Below, in pieces: positions 60,493 through 64,000 of a stretch of 64,000 nt of DNA. The stretch covers positions 186,001 through 250,000 of the forward strand of contig DATHBD010000023.1 of assembly GCA_035296325.1 (NCBI GenBank), given 5' to 3'. Below the pieces are notes generated by a model that saw only the letters and a list, made by a program, of their open reading frames with translations, was not told the origin of the DNA and did not search any database. A program made the translations under genes and the position numbers. The stretch comes from DATHBD01 sp035296325. Its GTDB lineage: Bacteria > Actinomycetota > Actinomycetes > Mycobacteriales > Micromonosporaceae. The first letter of the stretch is position 1; the number at the start of each line of letters is the position of its first letter.

Positions 60493-61455
60493 TTGACCGA
60501 GCTGTACCCACCGATCGAGCCGGATGAGACCGGCATGCTCGATGTCGGCGACGGCAACCTCGTGTACTGGGAGGTGTGCGGCAATCCGGCCGGCAAGCCG
60601 GCGCTGGTCGTCCACGGTGGACCCGGGTCAGGGCGTTGGACCGGTTGGCGCCGGTACTTCGATCCGGCCAGGTACCGGATCGTCCTGTTCGACCAGCGCG
60701 GCTGTGGCCGCAGCACACCGCACGCGAGCGACCCGGCGACCGACATGCGGCACAACACCACCTGGCACCTGATCGCCGACATGGAACGGCTGCGGGGGCA
60801 TCTGGGCATCGACCGGTGGTTGCTGTACGGCGGTTCGTGGGGCTCCACGCTCATCCTCGCCTACGCGCAGCAGCATCCGCGGCGGGTGTCGGAGATCGTG
60901 ATCGCCGCCGTGACCATGAGCAGGCGATCGGAGATCGACTGGCTGTACCGGGGCGTCGGCCGGTTCTTCCCCGAGCAGTGGGAACGCTTCGTGGACAATG
61001 CCCCTGGTACGCCACGCGACGGCGACGTCGTGGCCGCCTACGCCGACCTCATGGAGCACCCCGACGCCGCCGTACGGGAGAAGGCGACCACCGATTGGTG
61101 CGCCTGGGAGGACGCAGTGCTGTCGGGTGAGACCGGCGGCGCAACGAACCCGTACGGCGACCGCCCTCCAGCGGCGCGGCTGGCGTTCGTGAGAATCTGC
61201 GCGCACTACTTCTCGCACGGGGCATGGCTGGAGGAAGGCGCGCTGTTGCGCGATGCCGGCCGGCTGGCTGGCATTCCCGGTGTCCTGATCCATGGTCGAC
61301 TCGACCTGGGTGGACCGCTGCAAACCGCGTGGGAACTGCACCGTGCCTGGCCGGACGCGGAGTTGACCGTTGTCGAGAATGCCGGGCATCTCGGCACCGC
61401 CGAAACGCACGAACACATACTTCGCGCCCTCGATCGGCTCGCGGTCACCGATTGA
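60493..61455 (+). CDS. pip: Prolyl aminopeptidase (proline iminopeptidase)
   Basis: The 320-residue alpha/beta hydrolase removes N-terminal proline from peptides (S33 family). The oxyanion segment is VVHGGPGSGRW, the adjacent LFDQRGCGRSTPH is diagnostic of the family, the nucleophile elbow is GGSWGSTL, and the Asp and His are in IHGRLDLGGPL and ENAGHLG. TTG 60493, with GGAGG 8 bases upstream, gives the usual MTELYPPIEPDETG N-terminus; GTG 60457 is an alternative. There is no signal peptide, so it is cytosolic. It is divergent from the GH2 gene and convergent with the cyclase-ATPase gene. Confidence 0.94.
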   Translation: MTELYPPIEPDETGMLDVGDGNLVYWEVCGNPAGKPALVVHGGPGSGRWTGWRRYFDPARYRIVLFDQRGCGRSTPHASDPATDMRHNTTWHLIADMERLRGHLGIDRWLLYGGSWGSTLILAYAQQHPRRVSEIVIAAVTMSRRSEIDWLYRGVGRFFPEQWERFVDNAPGTPRDGDVVAAYADLMEHPDAAVREKATTDWCAWEDAVLSGETGGATNPYGDRPPAARLAFVRICAHYFSHGAWLEEGALLRDAGRLAGIPGVLIHGRLDLGGPLQTAWELHRAWPDAELTVVENAGHLGTAETHEHILRALDRLAVTD

Positions 61456-61486
61456 CGTCCCCGGCGTGGCCCCGGGTTCGCCGGGA

Positions 61487-63325
61487 TCACCCGGCAGACC
61501 GCCCGGCCAGGCTCACCGGCTCATGCCTGGCCCGTGCAGAGCCCTTCGTCAATCGTTCGGCAGGTGCGGAGTCCGTCGGTGGATGTGGCGCCCGGGTTGA
61601 CGCGCCGGATTCCCGCCGGGTCAGGTCGAATGCCGCTATCTCGTGGCGGGCGCGAGCGGTGATCGCGGCGGGTTGGTCGGCCTCGGCCAGCAGCCATTGC
61701 GCGGCGCGCCGGTGCAGCGCGCCGCGCGCCGCCCGGGGGAGCTGGCCATAGGCGACCTGACGGATCGCCGGTTCGGCGAACGCGTACTCCCGCTCGGCAT
61801 CGGAGGCCGGTCCCCGCCGAACCAGCACCCCGATGCCGAGCAGGCGGCGCAGCACCGCGCCCGCGTAAAGCACATTGGCGCCCAACAGGTGGGCCACCGC
61901 GTCCGCGCGTACCCCGTCGCCGAGGACCGCGGCGGCCCGCAGCACCGCCCGGTCGGCGGCGCACAGACGGTCCAGCCGCGCCGCCACCAGACGGTGCACC
62001 GGTTCCGGCACCGGAAGGTCGGCGCCGTCGGTCCGCGGGCCACCGGCCCGATGGCCACCTTCGGCGATCATCCGCACGTACTCCTCCGCGTAGCGCGGGA
62101 CGCCGGCCACCAGCGGCAGCAGGGTCGTGGCCACGTCCGGCGCCTGACCCGCCCGGCGAAGCAGGTGCTGGAGCAGCTCGCCGGCTGCGGCCTCGCCCAG
62201 CCGCCGGATCCTGACCGTGTCCCGGCTCGCCGGCGCAGCCGTACCTGGGGCGACGGGCTCGGGCAGGTGCGTGACGAGCAGCGCCAACGGCACCGCGGCG
62301 CGGACCGCGGCGACGTGCAGGTCGGACAGGAAGCGGGCGACCGACGGGTCCGCCCAGTGCAGGTCCTCCACCACGACGATGGTCGGGCGGTGCGCCGCGG
62401 CGGCCAGCAGCCGCGTCCCCAGGTCGGGGTCGCATGGGCGGTCGTCCCAGGGGAGGCACTGCATGATCCGCCAGTCGACCGGCCCGCCGTCGATCGTCCC
62501 GAGCGTCCGGACGACTTCGCGTACCAGTCGGGACTTGCCGGTGCCGGCGTGGCCGACAACGGAGATCCACTGTGGGATCCGGTGGCGCGATCCATGCCGT
62601 AGGCGCCCGGTGACATCGGCCAGTTCCGCCTGGCGGCCGACCATCGGCGCTTCGTCGTTCGCGGGTTGGCTGACGACGGGCCGGATCGCGTCGTGCACCA
62701 GCCACACCTCTCGAGCCGGGGCACCGGGTGCGACGGCGACCGGAGGGAGCGCGGCGTAGCGCAGCACCGTGCCGGCGGCCTCCCGGGTCGGCGTGGTGAC
62801 GACCACCGAGCCGGGCGGAGCGGATGCCTGCACCCGCGCCGCCGTGCTCACGACGGCGCCGCTGACCAGCGCCTGACCGCCGTCCGTCGCAGCCGCGAGG
62901 TCAACCACCGCAGGCCCGGTGGCGATGCCTACCCGGACCTGCACCGGCGCGCCTTCGATGCGGCAGCCGACACCGCCAAAGGTCTGTTGGATCTCCAGAC
63001 CGGCCCGGACCGCCCGATACGCGTCGTGCTCGGTTGAGACGGGGGCGCCGTACACCGCCATGACCGCGTCCCCGACGTACTTCTCCACCACCCCGCCCCA
63101 GCGCCGGAGTACCTCGCCGACCAGCTGGAAGTACTGGCGTTGCAGTTCCCGGACGTCCTCCGGGTCCAGATCGTCGGTGCGGGCGGTGAACCCGACCATG
63201 TCGACGAAGACGATGGTGACCGTGCGCAGTTCCTCCCGCGGCGCGGCCACCCCGGTCGTTCCCGGGCCGCGAGCCTGTCGACCCGGCCCCGGCGCACTCG
63301 CCAAACTCCCGGACGATCGAATCAC
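61487..63325 (-). CDS. Class III nucleotidyl cyclase-like domain fused to AAA-type ATPase
   Basis: The 612-residue protein has a class III cyclase homology domain (about 32-200) followed by a STAND/AAA ATPase with Walker A (VVGHAGTGKSRLV), Walker B (IVVVEDLHWADPS) and a helical tail. The cyclase keeps both metal-binding Asp (Asp42 in FVDMVGFT, Asp86 in GDAVMAVYG) and Lys82. In the specificity segment normally GDTVNTAARL, it reads GAVVSTAARV, so the Asp is Ala157 and the transition-state Asn is Ser160, while Arg164 remains. Activity may be weak or lost. GTG 63325 has GGAGG 5 bases upstream. It is divergent from another ATPase regulator. Confidence 0.88.
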   Translation of the reverse strand: MIRSSGSLASAPGPGRQARGPGTTGVAAPREELRTVTIVFVDMVGFTARTDDLDPEDVRELQRQYFQLVGEVLRRWGGVVEKYVGDAVMAVYGAPVSTEHDAYRAVRAGLEIQQTFGGVGCRIEGAPVQVRVGIATGPAVVDLAAATDGGQALVSGAVVSTAARVQASAPPGSVVVTTPTREAAGTVLRYAALPPVAVAPGAPAREVWLVHDAIRPVVSQPANDEAPMVGRQAELADVTGRLRHGSRHRIPQWISVVGHAGTGKSRLVREVVRTLGTIDGGPVDWRIMQCLPWDDRPCDPDLGTRLLAAAAHRPTIVVVEDLHWADPSVARFLSDLHVAAVRAAVPLALLVTHLPEPVAPGTAAPASRDTVRIRRLGEAAAGELLQHLLRRAGQAPDVATTLLPLVAGVPRYAEEYVRMIAEGGHRAGGPRTDGADLPVPEPVHRLVAARLDRLCAADRAVLRAAAVLGDGVRADAVAHLLGANVLYAGAVLRRLLGIGVLVRRGPASDAEREYAFAEPAIRQVAYGQLPRAARGALHRRAAQWLLAEADQPAAITARARHEIAAFDLTRRESGASTRAPHPPTDSAPAERLTKGSARARHEPVSLAGRSAG

Positions 63326-63489
63326 GACTGCCTCCGGTGTGCTGACCTCTCGGACTCCCCATACGCTGTCAGCGCCGCGGCACCAGCGAATCCGCACAAC
63401 CACGTACGTCGTCGCGTCCGACTGTTCAGATCTTGTGTGGCCTGCGGGTGCCTGGGTGGGTTGCGCCGGCGACCACTAGGCTCCGGGGC

Positions 63490-64000
63490 ATGCCCAGAGA
63501 CGTGGCTGCGGTCCGATTCGTCGGCAGGCTTCGCGAGCTGGAGACCCTGCGGAGCGCGTTCGCCGAGGTGGAGCAGGGCGAAACCGCCGGCGTCTTCGTC
63601 ACGGGCGACAGTGGGGTGGGAAAGAGCCGTCTGCTCGCCGTGGCCACCGCCGACATGGTCGGGTCGGGCGCCCTCGTCCTCTCCGGCGCGTGCCTGGATA
63701 TCGGGGACGCCGCACCGTTGCACCCGTTGCGGCAGGCGCTTCGACGATTCGAGGGACTTCCCGGCGTCGCCGGCACGACGCCGTCCCGGGCGGTCCGGCA
63801 GCTGCTCGCGCTGCTCGACGGTGACGCCGACGGCTCCGACGGCTCCGGTGCTGTGCTGGAGCGGATCGCCCGCGGGCTCAGCGCAGCGTCGCAGGGCCGC
63901 CCGTTGGTGATCGTGGTCGACGACCTGCAGTGGGCCGACCGCACCACCCGCCGGCTCCTGCTCTACCTCCTGGCCGGACTCGGCGGGATGCGGCTGCTGC
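63490..64000 (+). CDS. AAA/STAND ATPase regulator, probably LuxR type (truncated by window end)
   Basis: The first 170 codons give MPRDVAAVRFVGRLRELETL, a Walker A at VTGDSGVGKSRLLAV (about 38-52) and a Walker B with WAD at PLVIVVDDLQWADRT (about 138-152). This is the N-terminal ATPase of large actinobacterial regulators, which usually end in a LuxR helix-turn-helix. The end lies beyond the window, so the C-terminal domain is unknown. It is divergent from the cyclase-ATPase gene across 164 bases, and the ATPase parts are of the same general type. Confidence 0.85.
   Translation, partial: MPRDVAAVRFVGRLRELETLRSAFAEVEQGETAGVFVTGDSGVGKSRLLAVATADMVGSGALVLSGACLDIGDAAPLHPLRQALRRFEGLPGVAGTTPSRAVRQLLALLDGDADGSDGSGAVLERIARGLSAASQGRPLVIVVDDLQWADRTTRRLLLYLLAGLGGMRLL

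Overview
The window is about 72% GC by eye and encodes proteins typical of actinomycetes: DUF4032, DUF2252 and XdhC proteins, XRE regulators with TPR tails, a STAND (NB-ARC plus TPR) regulator, an ANTAR-containing PP2C phosphatase, many Tat- or Sec-exported carbohydrate-active enzymes with RICIN or CBM modules, and frequent GTG/TTG starts. The mix fits a mycelial actinobacterium, most likely of the Micromonosporaceae (Micromonospora or Actinoplanes type). This is inferred from gene content only. I saw no rRNA, tRNA, CRISPR array, insertion sequence or prophage. It reads as ordinary chromosome.

Layout. 0-7.3 kb: a kinase-like DUF4032 protein and a sugar module (GH13 alpha-glucosidase divergent from an RbsB/RbsA/RbsC-type ABC operon) with a good promoter and an 11-bp palindrome at its start site. 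7.3-12.9 kb: a MmyB-type XRE regulator, a disulfide oxidoreductase, a proline-rich membrane protein, then an XRE-TPR regulator, a NUDIX hydrolase and two coupled Cys-rich small proteins. 12.9-21.6 kb: aldo/keto reductase, SLATT-like two-TM protein coupled to gamma-glutamyltransferase, a RICIN-Fn3-Fn3 sugar dehydrogenase, patatin and catalase. 21.8-28.4 kb: TmrB-like protein, EamA exporter, a ClpP homologue lacking its catalytic triad, a poly-Asp mini-lipoprotein, GH39 glycosidase, RNase HI, a methyltransferase and a cold-shock protein. 28.4-36.7 kb: DEAD-box helicase, RsbW-like kinase, GNAT, SGNH lipoprotein, MFS, HAD, an Lrp regulator divergent from an EamA exporter, and a DUF998 protein that overlaps the exporter antisense. 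36.7-45.1 kb: STAND regulator, a frameshifted WS/DGAT acyltransferase, phosphoglucomutase, pentapeptide protein and XdhC. 45.2-54.3 kb: a STAS/PP2C/RsbW partner-switching operon, DUF2252, MFS, twin small secreted proteins around a DinB enzyme, and a CBM2-lysozyme fusion. 54.3-64 kb: a Tat-exported RICIN protein, GH2 galactosidase, prolyl aminopeptidase, a cyclase-ATPase regulator and the start of a second ATPase regulator.

Themes. (1) Carbohydrate use: GH13, sugar ABC transporter, GH39, GH2, the RICIN proteins and Pgm could link extracellular glycan breakdown, uptake and entry into glycolysis. (2) Signalling: a complete anti-sigma switch with no sigma factor nearby, plus several large one-component regulators. 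(3) Gene decay or remodelling: a pseudo-ClpP, a WS/DGAT broken by two offsetting frameshifts, a cyclase with altered active-site residues, and a lost stop codon causing a roughly 520-bp antisense overlap. Perfect or near-perfect hairpins mark several convergent gene ends. No complete new system is proved. The best leads are the Cys-rich small-protein island, the pseudo-ClpP/poly-Asp pair and the twin secreted proteins around DinB.
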